A stretch of DNA of 64,000 nucleotides, from the NCBI RefSeq assembly GCF_008831285.2, contig NC_045142.1, forward strand, positions 1,741,001 to 1,805,000. The letters are read 5' to 3'. Position 1 is the first letter of the stretch. Every line of letters starts with the position of its first letter. Made by a program: the position numbers and the translations under genes. This stretch comes from Nymphaea colorata (lineage: Eukaryota; Streptophyta; Magnoliopsida; Nymphaeales; Nymphaeaceae). This document shows, piece by piece, positions 1-11,471 of this stretch. The notes under the pieces are model-generated. The model was not told where the DNA came from. It saw nothing but the letters and a program-made list of their open reading frames with translations, and ran no database searches.

Positions 1-2293
1 CAAAAGAAACGGTTCCACCAGGTTGTATAGATGCCTGAAAAAGGATGTATAAGAAGTCACTTATGCACTAAAAAAAGACTAGATTAAGAGGAAATAACAA
101 CATTGGAAAGCATAAGCAACGTGAAACCAATAACCACATACCAAGGTTGGCCGCCCTTGACGTCCAGGTACAATACTCCATTCTGTGCTGACTTCAGCTG
201 TCTTTTGTTCAAGCTCTTTAAGTTTGATCTCCACAATTATCCCGCCTTCACTTTTTTCATCAGGTCGGGGATTTACTTCAATATTAGAGAATAAGGCAAG
301 AGAATTAATATTTCGAAGCGCTTGTTTCCCTGCTTCTATGTTAAAAACATGTCCTGGTCGAAGCTGCATAAATCACAATGCCATGAGAAATTGAAGGAAA
401 CGCTGGCAACAATAATTTATAAGTAAAACATAATGGAAAATAAAAGATAACATAACATCTAGACATGAAATATCCTTCCAGAACAGCTTATCCTAACTTC
501 CCCAGGTAATGGAGAATAAAAACAGACAACCATGAAAAGAAAAATGTAGCTACCGTCAACTACGCTCGTGCAGTTTTTTTTACACACAAGCAGCAAAAGC
601 GCAACTTATCAAACTGAATTTTCTAAAAGGAAAATACGGAATCAAGAGTTTCAGAAATTTCTGAGGAAGCTACCCATATATTTACTCCATAACCTACTCA
701 AGCCACCAAAAGGTTAAAATTTAAGAGATTGCAGTGAAATAAGCTGAAACTTACATGACTCGAAACCAACAAACTGACACCACGCAAGTAGCAAAACATT
801 ATGACAAATGAAATTCTGGGCAAGCGAGTTCCATGCAGGTTCCCAAAGAAAGAGAAAAGAGCAAGCTCGTGTTTATGTTAACAATCTGATGTAGAGAAAT
901 AATCTTATTTGCCAAACATGGAAAATGAACGGTCTGATACCCTGAAATCAGAAAGATATTAGCTACCTACATTGTACAATCAACAGCGCAAAAGTTTCTA
1001 TATTAGCAACCTGGTGTTTGTCTAAAATTTCAAGCTACATTGATATCTTAGAAGAAAGTCATTTGCTACCATGATGATATAGATTGATAGATAGGTGGAT
1101 AGAACTGTTAAAGCACAAACACGGAATCATCAAAATCACACAGAGTGATAGAGGACTGAATAAATTACCTGTGGTGGCAACTCCCTGCGAACAACTGGAA
1201 GCTGCGTGTTGCCCTCGCAGACATTTCCAAGTTTATCCTGGAATTGAACGACTAGCTGAGTAACATCACCCTCCACTACTTCACACACGACTTCCCTCGT
1301 GTTCAGGTTGCCAAAATTCACAACCTGAGCGCAAGCATAGCCCTCATCGTGGTACCATTTCTGCACTCGATCCCGTATCCTCTGCAGCAGCCGCGCGCTG
1401 ACCTTCCCATGCTGCTTCAGCAGCAGGATAATTTCCCTTTGCACAGGAATGGGCAGCAGACACGGCCGCGATCGGTCGATCCTCCGCCGGTAATCCGCTT
1501 CCTGACGCCGAATGTACTCCATCTTCTCCTTGTCCGTCATGTCGGGGTCCATCTCGAGCGGCTTCGACTGCGGCATCAGCCCGACATTGATGCAGCGGAA
1601 ACTATCGGCCGACTGCCATGTGCTCTCAGAGAAGGAGATCTTCAGCCCGAGAGTCCCGTCGGGCTTCGTCACGCCGTCAATGTCAACCTTCTCAAACATG
1701 CCACAGGTAGCAAGGGATTCAAGCTCCTTCTGAAGCACGGCCTTCGTGTACACCTTCCCCGGCTGAAGCGAGACCATCTCAAAAAATGAATCTTCGGAGG
1801 GAATAGTCCGGCCTCGGCGCCGGTCGAAGAAAATGATGTCAGAGATCTTGTAGCGCTTAAACCCGCTGAGCTTGTTCAGTTGCACCACAATGTTCGCCGG
1901 AAGTCCGTGAGAGTCCCATTCAGACGATTCCTCCTCCTTTGCATTTGCCTGCACAGAAAATATCCTACGCCACCACCCACCTTCTCCGCCGCCGCCACCA
2001 CCTCCTCCTCCTCCTCCACCGCCACCACCAGCTGAGTTCCCTCCACCCCCACCACCCGAGGAGGAGGCTAGGTGGAAGACAAATACAGAGAGGAGACTCC
2101 CGCCTAGGGTTTTGCGGACGGTGGAGGAGTTCTTTTTGGCCCATTGTGATAGGTCGAAGGAGGTGCCCTTGCTGGAGACGTCGCGCAGGGACGAGGCGAC
2201 GAAGGTGGCATTGGTGGGATTCTGTCTTCTTCGAGGTGGCGCCGCCGGCGTAACGCTGGGGAAAGACGGAGAAGGCCGCCCGGCGAACGCCAT
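1..2293 (-). CDS. TOC75: Chloroplast outer-envelope import channel TOC75 (5' part, runs off the window)
   Basis: Toc75 is the Omp85-type beta-barrel channel of the TOC complex, through which nuclear-encoded preproteins cross the chloroplast outer envelope. Visible exons are 2293..1169, 363..142 and 34..1 (continuing outside), with matching phases and GT-AG borders, giving about 460 residues. Exon 1 holds a transit-peptide-like N-terminus, a long glycine-rich tract at about residues 80-106 (in Toc75 this tract is known to be needed for envelope targeting), then POTRA-repeat sequence (SFFEMVSLQPGKVYTKAVL, YHDEGYACAQVVNFGN). Exon 2 carries the conserved GHVFNIEAGKQALRNINSLA block of the third POTRA repeat. 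I chose the ATG at 2293; a TTG two codons upstream in frame is not a credible plant start. The beta-barrel half lies outside the window. The glycine tract is a slippage-prone GGN run. Identity is confident because the sequence is almost colinear with Arabidopsis TOC75-III as I remember it. Confidence 0.95.
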
Positions 2294-3423
2294 TGCCAAG
2301 AGGAGAGCGAAAGATAGAAAGGAGGGGGATAAGGAGGGTTTGAGGGTCCGGCACTACCCCCATTTTTATGGGTGGTCCGGCCCTTTTGTTCTGGGTGCAG
2401 GTGGGCGTGGTCAAAGTACGTAGCACACATTCATGGAGGCTCCGTTCGTTGTCTAGTTCGTTGACAACAACACGACTCGATATCGGATCAGTTGCAGTAT
2501 CGGAATTTGAAGGGTTCGATAATTTAATCTCGTTTGTCAAAAAAATTGGGCATAATAAGTTTATTTATGCTTTCATAAATAATTACTCTTTTTATCATCG
2601 GAATTTGCAAAAACAAGATTCGATTTGTGTCATATAATTCTAACGCAAATATGAGTTTCTCGGTATTTTGAAAAATCAACGACTCCGCGAAGTGCTAGTT
2701 TTGAGAGCTTGAAAATTCGTTTATGATGTTCACAATATGATATCTAAAATGCAGTTTTATTAGGCGAGATTCTTTATTTTCAATTTTTATAAGTACATAA
2801 TCATTTCTAAAAAATTAAAAAAAAAGCTGATTCATTTTTTAAAAAAGAAAAAAAAACCCAATAATAAGATCTTCAACATTCAATTGATTTTTATCATAAA
2901 ATTGTAAATAATTAAAAAAAAAATTATGGACCGTTTGTGAAGCTATACCAAGACAATATAGGAATTTTTTGTTAAAGACACTTAGCATGATATGGTTCCA
3001 TTGGTGATTTACTTGGTCACCACTTCATTTGCAAGCCAATTTTGTTTTTAATTTAGAGAAGTAATTCGAAACGCCCTAAAAAATTTGATGATAATCAAAA
3101 GTGTACTTGATTTTTTCTCATATTGTTGAAAAAATACAGGTGCTCTTAATTTGTTAAAGTTACCATATAGAATATTCATAACATCGTTCTAATGGTTCCC
3201 TCGGATAACATTCGAGCACTAAGAAGGCGTAAAAGACAACTAATCAAATGTTATTATATAGAGTGAAAGTGAATAACGCAAACTAGTAAACTTGAAATTT
3301 GGCTTTATTAAAAGCTTTTTAGGCTTTCAAATCATTTAATCGCCTAGGTATTTTTCGAAAAACCAACTAATAGTTACTTTTATGAGTTGATGAATTTTTT
3401 AATTTGGCATTTTTTATATCTGA

Positions 3424-3426
<3 letters not shown>

Positions 3427-3459
<33 letters not shown>
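3427..3459. repeat. (AT)n microsatellite
   Basis: About 16 uninterrupted AT dinucleotides in the AT-rich stretch upstream of the LTI65-like promoter. Confidence 0.95.
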
Positions 3460-3461
<2 letters not shown>

Positions 3462-3638
3462 CAGTAATCAGATCACCGCAGGAGAAGGCGGTAAACAGAT
3501 CAGACTTATCTGAACCCCACAATAAATCCAATAACCCGATAAACCCGACTCAGTTCATCTTAGGATCCACCACCGAATTTATATGTAGCTCAATTTGGAT
3601 TTTCAGAACAAGGAATCATTGGACCCGATCCATTCGGA

Positions 3639-3831
3639 TGACGTCATACTCAACGTGCCCAATTTTCGTCTGCCACGTGGAGGGCTCCCAGCAATCGATC
3701 TCGCTGATCTCGGGCGAGACGTGGTTGGTCAAGCGGGTAACGGTTACGCCGACCGTTATTCGCTGGGAAAGAAAGTCGGTGGCGTTCAAATCTGGTCCAT
3801 GTTTTCTCGAACCCATAAATTCCCCCGTCGG
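3639..3831 (+). promoter_or_regulatory. ABRE / DRE / CRE cluster upstream of the LTI65-like gene
   Basis: Within 200 bases of the start codon there is a palindromic TGACGTCA (3639..3646), a perfect G-box/ABRE CCACGTGG (3673..3680), a second ABRE core ACGTGG (3719..3724), a DRE/CRT core GCCGAC (3748..3753) and a CCGAC core on the opposite strand (3827..3831). A weak TATA-like CATAAATT is at 3814. ABRE plus DRE is the classic arrangement of RD29-type promoters, which respond to abscisic acid, drought and cold through bZIP (ABF/AREB) and DREB/CBF factors. Element identity is seen; inducibility is inferred. Confidence 0.7.
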
Positions 3832-3853
3832 ACCGAACCAAGCGCCATGCACC

Positions 3854-5735
3854 ATGGCTCACTTCACCGACGCCAAGTACGTTCCCATCGGACAGTCCTC
3901 ACTTCCCCGTAAGTCACATCCCAGTTTTTCCTGGATAATCCCGGAAAACCACCTCCTTGAAGACAGTGCAGAATCTCATTTATATGCAACGATTCACAGT
4001 TTGGCAGCAATTTTGGCTGTTTTTAGTTAAATTGTGCATATAATTGATAAAATGGAACAAAGGGGGAGGTGGGAATTTTTATATCAGCGAACTTGGCCGG
4101 CGAGATGGTTTTTTCGGCGGAAAAAATGAGACATGTTTCGATTGTGGCATAAATTATGCCGATTGATTACTTGTCTGGCGTTTGATTTCAGGTGAGGACT
4201 CACCGCGCGGCCATTACTCAACGCCGCCCGGAGTGTCTCCAAGGAAGGGCCACCATCATGGTCATGAAGATGGCAATGACGGTGGCAAGAAATCTGTGAT
4301 GGCCAAGGTGAAGGACAAGGCAAAGAAATGGAAGAACACCCTTGTGAGGAAGAAGCATGGCACCAACCGGCCGCACAAGAACGACGGGATTGCCCACGGA
4401 TTGGCCGGCTTGGTAGAAGAGGAAGACGATGATGAAGAGGACAATGCAGCCGCGAGTAATGATACAAACTCTCTCTCTCTCATCTTTCTGAAAATTTTCT
4501 TAGTTTTCTAATAATTCGCCTTTCTTTTTTTACAATTTAGACGATGCATTTCTGCACAGCATTACTGTTTTGCCGTTCCTCAATATTCAGAACCGATGAA
4601 CAGATCTTTTTCAGAATTTACCAATTAATTTTTTCAGAATTTTTGGTCTAAGGAAAAAGAAACAGATCCTTTTTATGGTCACAAGTTAAGAGTAGGTATG
4701 TGCGCGGATCATATACATTTTCAGTGCCGGATAACTGGTAATTTCATTGCTTCGTCTTCCAAATGTAAAATACTGGAAAAGGAAGACGGAACATACCAAT
4801 GTACTTATGTATCTGCATAATTTCTAGCTCGTTCTTGGATGCACGTGTGAATTGATATACAATTCTGAAGACTGAATAACTTTATTTTTTGATCAATAAA
4901 CAGTTTCTATTTCATTTCACTGATTCGCTCACTTTTTTTTCAACGATTGGGAATTCCTCTTAAAATATATTTGCATCTCTCTCCCCGTATGGACGGAATT
5001 ATTCATCAATTGGTGTATGAATCTCTCAAACTAACTCCATAAGGAATCATTTTTATTTTAGTGTACGAGCCAGAGATGGCAGCAAGGGGGCCACACACCG
5101 AACCGGCAATCATACATAAGAAAGGTGTTGCTACTCAGTTCATTTCCCAACAATGAATCGTATTCATAGGCTAGCTTTTAACATGTCATCTGATTTTTCC
5201 ATGAGAGCCAGACCTGGAACTAAATGGGCCATCACCTGAACAAGTCATGAACCCCAAGAATGGTGCAGAACTGAAGCACCAAGAAGCCATAAAGGAGCCA
5301 ATTGAGAAGCAGGCTTTGGGTCCACACTCTCTGAAGCATGAGGGTGACCCGGAGCAGGACACGCATGAGGTTCAGTATGACAAGGGGGTATCAGTGAAGG
5401 AGTACCTGATTCAGAAGCTTGAGCCAGGTGAAGGAGATAAGGCTCTCTCTGAGGTGATCACCGATGCCATCACCCCCAACAAAGGTGCACCAGTGGAAGG
5501 GGAGAAAACCGTGGTGGAGATGGTGAAAGAAGTCGTTTCATCGTTTCTCGGTACAGAAGAGCCAAGCATCCCTGTTTCTACAAAACCTGGTGAGGGTCTT
5601 TTATTGATGCTCGCCTGTCCAAATTGGTTTTATGGAACAAGAAGCAAGTTGTACTTATTTGTGTTCAAAATCTAACAGAGTATGTTAAAACTGGCAGTGG
5701 AAATTGAAGAAGAAAGGAGACTGCAGCACAACTGA
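3854..5735 (+). CDS. LTI65: LTI65/RD29-like low-temperature and ABA-induced protein
   Basis: Five exons: 3854..3908, 4192..4455, 5062..5124, 5212..5589 and 5698..5735, all GT-AG with compatible phases, giving 265 residues. The protein is hydrophilic and charged: a basic, His-rich early part (RKGHHHGHEDG, then the Lys-rich KVKDKAKKWKNTLVRKKHG), an acidic EEEDDDEEDN stretch, and the diagnostic motif YLIQKLEPGEGDKALSEVIT near residues 190-210, followed by a C-terminal EEERRLQ. The PGEED/ALSEVI motif defines the LTI65/LTI78 (RD29B/RD29A, CAP160) family, desiccation-associated proteins of uncertain biochemical role. It is short for the family (RD29 proteins are about 600-700 residues) because there is one motif copy rather than several. 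The start is the second of two close ATGs; the ATG at 3846 is out of frame and gives only a short peptide. The promoter carries ABRE and DRE cores, which supports the call. Confidence 0.85.
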
Positions 5736-5830
5736 AAGCTGATGAAGTTTCAGAACACTTTTATTTTCTTTCTGCTTTTTTTCAAGAGGTTGAGACATTG
5801 TTCATAGTATTAAGCGTTTATACGGTGAAT

Positions 5831-5836
5831 AATAAA
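5831..5836 (+). terminator. Candidate poly(A) signal of the LTI65-like gene
   Basis: AATAAA lies 96 bases after the stop codon in a T-rich 3' region. Plant poly(A) signals are degenerate, so this is only plausible. Confidence 0.45.
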
Positions 5837-6496
5837 CGTATTAACGAAACTCTCGCTTGCAAGCAGGCAGAAGAGTGTTGTATCTCTTTCGATTTTCTTG
5901 TATTAACTTAATCTCCAAGTAGTTCTTCCACTTGTATAATCTGACCTTTCAATAATTTAATGAACAGCTTCTTGTGGGCTAATTGGCAGTTATATGAGCA
6001 ATCATGTTTCAGTTCTTGTGGGTGTCATTCCTGACATAAACCATGTATTCGGAGAAAAACGTACAGTCAAGGGTTTGATACAAAAGAATCAAAGAGTTCT
6101 TACTCCTGCTTTCAGGAGGGTTTCAGAACAGAGTTTCATTTGAAACTAAATCCAAGAAAAATAAGAAGCAGTCAAGTAGGCTAGCGATCACTTCTATAAA
6201 GATATATTAACATGGTGGAGATCACGTGCGGTATGTGGCCATGCTTAAGCCATGATAAACAGAAAACTGGCCTCTAGATCGTGAAAACCTGTGCATCTCC
6301 TGAATTGGCAGAAGTCTGAACACTAGGGGGCTTTCCATGCCAGTGACAAGAAAGGCCCTTAGTTGGGAGAAAACAATAGTAATTACACCACGATAGCACA
6401 ATTAAAATCACATATTCTTGAAGTAATTGTATCTTACAATTTGACATCAACAAGAAAATAAAGAATAACATTACTTAGTAGATCACAAGCCCATAC

Positions 6497-7966
6497 TCAC
6501 TTGCGTGCAGGAGAGTTGGCCTCGCAATTCTCTGGTTCTCGCATTCGCTTCTTTGGATTGGAAGGGAGCCCAAAAAAAATTTCTGAGTTTTTGAAGGGAG
6601 GGAGGTCGACCAAGCAATCAACGATCTTGATTCTGTCATTTGCTAGGACTGAGACGGGGCTCGAAGGAGAGTACGAGTGTCTGTAAGCCGTGGGATTCAC
6701 GACGTGCTCTTCCATGAGAGCAAAGCAGGTCCCAAGTTCATCCTGTCATTTGTAAATTCAACGCGGCAATCTTGAGACTCTAGCGTATAAGAATCTCAAA
6801 TGGAAGGACATGCAATTGAACATATAAGAATCTCAAATGGTCTAAATACATTAATCATTCCAACTCCCAAGTCCACAGACATTACCATTCGTCCATGCGG
6901 GATGAGTTTGTGGAGATTACACATCAATCCGTTGGACTGCAGCGGAAGCAGCTCATCCAGACCACACCTTATGCCAGCTACGGCGACAGTGCAGGGGCAG
7001 AAGTCCAAGAAATTTATGTCTGAAACAAAAATGTTGCTATTGTGACAAAAAGCCAAAGTAGTAATTGGGAGGATGTGGTAACAATACTAAGACGGAATTG
7101 CGTTATTATTCAAATGAACTAACTATGAAGTTATAATCATGTTAGGATGTCGTAATCCTACCATGTTTAAATGTGATATCCACCTGTTTTTCCAGCCTGT
7201 GCCGAGTGAGTTTGACTTAAAGCCTTCATTTTGAAGGCGGTTTCGATTTCACTATCTGAAGTGAACACATTCTACTTTAGGGTCAAAGCATTTAATAAAT
7301 TTTCGTGGTGCATAAGAAAACTGTACCTAGAGGCCTTGCTTTAAAAGATCAGTGGCATAGTGCATGATAAACCAATATGTCTGAGGCTGGGTGGTTTCCT
7401 AGTCTATAGCAAATGAAATAATTGATAAATCAACACAAGAGAGAGAGCCACGTACCAAACATGGCGCCCAGCAAGAGTTGAGTCACGCGGTTCGTCAAAT
7501 TAGAGCGTACTCGCGGGCAAGCCAATTCGAGGCACCCAATCAGCGGATCCATGAAGGAATATGCCGTTACGGCATTCAAGCGCCAAGATAACGATGCCGA
7601 GACATGAAGCTCCGTCCGTTGAACCAGGCTTGGCTGAAACAAATGGTCGAACCCGTCCAGCTTCAGCCACAAGTAGTTGCAAGACAAATAGTTAGGCGCC
7701 TCCTGTTTCTTAACATCAACTTCTAATGTGTATGCACGTAAAACCGAGAATCTATGTTATTGACATGCTACGCAAGAGTAGAATGCGCTCCAAGGAAAAG
7801 AAAATTAACACCTGCAATTCCAACAATGGAGGAACGTGGACCTCCTGTAATTTTGCCGCAGTGGACAAGCATGCAACCGATAGCAATTCTATCAACCAAC
7901 CCTTCAATTTCTGCAACATAATTCACAATGCCCACGTGCCCAACCATTAATCAGATGAAAAGTAAA

Positions 7967-8001
<35 letters not shown>

Positions 8002-8426
8002 ACTTACGCTGGAGGGATTTACAGAAATGAATCGGTCTAGTAAATTGATTGCACAGAATATTGTCTCCCAAGAGAGATTGAACCGCTCATGGCACTACAA
8101 TGAAAGAGAAAAACAAGTGGAATGTTTCAGAATATTCCTATAACTCGGTTCAGAGGCCACAGCGAAACCCTAACCTGAGCCATCCATTTAACGGCCATAA
8201 TCCTCGAGTCCACCAGCATGCCGGCTCTGAGGCGTCCCGCATAGCCATGCTCCGGCGCATAGGCCGCTTCCTTCTCCAGGTAAACACCAAGGGCGTCCTT
8301 GCAGTCCTCTGCTTCCAGCGATAGATACAAGCCTGAAGTCAGAAGATCGCGATGCTGCGGTTCCCACGGACACTCTGGAGTGTACGGACTATCGAGGAGC
8401 TCTTCCTCACACAAGAGACTATCCAT
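6497..8426 (-). CDS. CYCD7;1: D-type cyclin, CYCD7 class
   Basis: Six exons: 8426..8175, 8094..8008, 7910..7812, 7660..7456, 7019..6886 and 6742..6497, phase-consistent, 340 residues. It starts MDSLLCEEELLDSP with the retinoblastoma-binding LxCxE motif at residues 4-8. The first cyclin fold follows (FNLSWETIFCAINLLDRFIS; then LIELLSVACLSTAAKLQEVH), then the second (ELHVSASLSWRLNAVTAYSF). The C-terminus has the HVVNPTAYRHSYSPSSP motif shared by plant D cyclins and a basic KKRMRE patch. The MDxLLCEE start, the NLSxET phrase and WRxNAVTxYxF match Arabidopsis CYCD7;1 better than other D classes. CYCD7;1 partners CDKA and is known to time the last symmetric division of guard mother cells. Two oddities are treated as findings: a miR159-like pairing site in the last exon, and a stop codon that lies inside a strong splice-donor sequence. 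Confidence 0.9.
7971..8000. repeat. (GA)n microsatellite in cyclin intron 2
   Basis: About 15 AG units, immediately downstream (on the minus strand) of the splice donor of cyclin exon 2. On the transcript it is a pyrimidine-rich run. Confidence 0.9.
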
Positions 8427-11400
8427 GGTCGATCAGACAAAGAAGCTCGATTTGCCGTCTACCGTTTCTGTGAGCATTAGGTCGCAATCAGGATATTTGG
8501 AGATCTGTAATCATGCTTAATTTGGGACAGCTAAGACTTCTCGAATAAGCTTCAATCTCCTCTAAAATGAAATGCAGCCGGTAATTGCGCTTCCCTTCCA
8601 AAAAATAAACGAATTGAAAAATTGAAAGATATTATCCTCCTTGAACCTTTTTCACCTCGTTTGGTGCAAGAAATTTTCTTTTATCTTATGGAGTTTATTT
8701 GCAAACGTAACGGATTGACGCGAGAGAGAAAGAGTACACCGACCAATGATCTATAATTCCTCCAGAACAAGAGATGAGAACGCAAAACACATAGGCAGGT
8801 TTGATAACAAATTTAACTCAACAATGAAAAAATGCTTGAAAGTTCTCAAAGAAGCAGGCTTCCAGTTTCCATGAGAAGCAAAGCGTCGACCATTTCCAGT
8901 ATTCAGAGAAAGGTTCGTTCGAGAAGAATTTCAGAACGAAGACTTACGGAGAAAAATTTGCTTCAAAATCCCGCAACACCTTAAATTCCAAGAGCGCCGC
9001 TTCAATCAAGCAACATGGGCGATTGATATTCCAGAGAAGAAGTTTTCAATTCTTCGAATTGCGACTGCAAGAAAAGCACGATGAACTAACGAAGAAGATG
9101 AAAGGACATCTGCCAGTTCGCTACTTCAAGCCACGCAAGAAGCAGAAATCGAGAACATAAATTTCTTGAAAAAGTGCGTCGTTTCACTGGTTTTCGAAAG
9201 TTCTGTCAAAGGAACTTTTGATCAAAGAAGCAGTAGGTAGAACATCTTGATTTTTGAGCGCATCGATACTTGAAAAATCGTGCTGCGAACCGCCACGACT
9301 AGTGCGTAATCTGATCCAAAGATACCGATCAATTATCGTCACTCAAAAAGAAAACTCAAAACAACCGCCATTTTTTAGTGAAACGCCATCAAGAACGCAG
9401 GAAAGGTAGAAAAAGAGAGAGAGAGAGAGGCATTTCACCCTGTAGCAGCTAGAGAACCGCCTCGACCTTAGCAGAAATTCGCGTTTTCTCGAAGATCACA
9501 ATCATAACACAGCGGAAGAAGAAGCGAAAAGCTACTAATAAAGAACGCAAGATCGAGATCGGGTCGCCGATATCCCGAGGCAAGAAAATAACAAAATAGA
9601 AGTAAAAAAGAAGCGCGCTCCACCTCAGTGATGCCGCTCGGCTTCGCCGGAGAAAATCGGGAAACAAAGCAGCACACATGCACGCCGTACCTTTTCCTAA
9701 GCTTCCTTCCTGTGTTAAGCACGCGAACGTCGAGCGATCAGTGGCAGATCATCCTCAGCCCGGCATTGAATGGCCAGTACTCCTTTCTCGCAGCAGAGCC
9801 GCCTGGTGTACAATTCCGCAGACCAAGAGAAGCAACATAAACCTGAAGCAGCAGAGAAACGATCTGCCGAGCCAATGGAGCCCGTACACTCGTCAGAAAC
9901 CACACCTCTCTCTCTCTCAGAGATATGAGTACGAGAGAATATCTGAATGCAACTCGATCCAGGTGTACTGGCAGCTCAGAAAGGAGATGACCGTCAGCGA
10001 CAAGCAAAAAGAGACTGATGAGAGAGAAAGAGAGAGGGAGCCACGCGCCCATGGCGCAGGACGTGGAATTCGATATATATACCATCCTCTCGTGCCGTGT
10101 AACCTTACTGCGATAAATCACCGACGGCCCCGAGACTTGTGTGCTATTTACACCTAACCCGGCACATATGACTTACTTTTTCATTTCCCTCCTCATTTGC
10201 AGTAGTTGGATAGCTATTCAGCAAAAGCATTCGTTGAGAAAAATATAGTATTTTCAAAGCATGTCCTTATAATATGATTATGTTTAATATTTGATTATAG
10301 AATTTAAAAGTAATATCCATAATTATGAAAACATCTTGTTTAAGAACACGTCTTCATCATATCAAATTCTTTGTTATTAAAACATCTAAAAATATCTGGT
10401 TCGAGTGTCATTAGAAGATGAATTTCAGACCCTCCCCAGACAATAAGTGAACAGCCAGCGGGTCATGCGAATTCTTGGAAAAAGTAAGAACCGAAAAGAA
10501 AGAGTCGGTTGACGTTAAATAGAACGGGGAAGGTTAGGTTTGGGGACTGGGGAGAGTTAGTTACGGTCACGAAGGCCTTAAAACGGGGGGGAGGTGGGGG
10601 AGTGGTGGGGCGTCTTCCCTCATGAGCGGGTAAATGCTGGACGGGGTTTTTGGATCGACTCCAGCCAATTACGTGAGCCCACGAGAGGGTCCACGAGCCC
10701 TTTAATGCCTCCTGCTTCATTTGCATCAGAAATTTAAAAAACATGAGCGTCTTGGGATTCTAATGAGAAGTGAACCTTTCATAAAAGGGATGATACAAAA
10801 CAAATAGAAAGCTGTAGCTAATTTATTTGCATGTATTATAAGAAACCAAATTTCCAAGGCTTTTCCAAGACTTCAAACTTTCGGTTTCCAAAAAGTTATT
10901 ATCTAGAAGCTGGTTTCCCACATGTAAGTGAAGTTATTTTCATAATCCACAAAGCCAGAGGGTACTGACAATTTAAGATGGTGACAGTTAACACTCAACG
11001 CGTCAGAGAGAACAGAGACAGTTGAGGTGGAGGCAGTGTACCCTGTATTGGCATTGATTTCTTAAATGGCTGCACTGCAATATCACCCCACAGCTGCCCC
11101 CACAACTACGTGGCACGTATCAGTAGTCTCTCTCTCAGGCAATGTTCTGTTCACGCATATCCTCGGTATGCCTTGAGGAAAACATTAAAGCATATTTAAC
11201 AGCCTTATATGGAAAGACGTCCAGAAAGATCAATTTACAACCCAGTAGAAACACTAGGATCATGAGATGATCTCATCATGTACACACGGTATTTCTCTTG
11301 CATGTTGTAAGTTTTAACCATTGAGTTGATAGACAGAAAGATCAAATTATATATCTCACAACATTTGTGTTAACATTAATTCTTTTTCCACTGTAATGTG

Positions 11401-11471
11401 TAAATTGAGGGCGATACAACGGTAAGCTGAAGTCCATTGATAGATTCTTCATCCAACTCTCGAGCGTTGTA
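8427..11471. other. Gap between cyclin and GID4: no clear gene
   Basis: No conserved coding region was found. 8430-9420 is purine-rich on the plus strand. Short GA runs occur at 9414-9430 and 10017-10038. A minus-strand TATA-like sequence and a signal-peptide-like open frame lie at 9738-10082 (separate entry). A short C/G-rich tract is at 10580-10620. The right end is 3' flank of GID4. Confidence 0.5.
9738..10082 (-). promoter_or_regulatory. Possible minus-strand promoter and leader upstream of the cyclin
   Basis: A TATATAT box (10074..10080) is followed about 25-30 bases later by a pyrimidine-rich, transcription-start-like stretch. An open frame from the ATG at 10052 begins MGAWLPLSFSLISLFLLVAD and runs 105 codons to 9738, but that ATG is too close to the TATA box to be a comfortable start. 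A donor-like CAG/GTTTAT lies near 9842. It could be a non-coding first exon of the cyclin gene, an unrelated transcript, or chance. No family was recognised. Confidence 0.25.

Larger units (their letters stand above)
2294..3853. other. Intergenic region between divergent TOC75 and LTI65-like genes
   Basis: No gene is seen. The left 150 bases are the TOC75 leader and promoter. About 2500-3420 is AT-rich with poly-A/T runs, and an (AT)n array lies at 3427..3459. The last 250 bases hold the stress-responsive promoter elements described separately. Confidence 0.6.

Noticed and set aside
1349-2253. Plus-strand open frames opposite TOC75 exon 1
   Set aside because: They are antisense shadows created by GC-rich third positions and the glycine tract; the minus frame has clear family identity.
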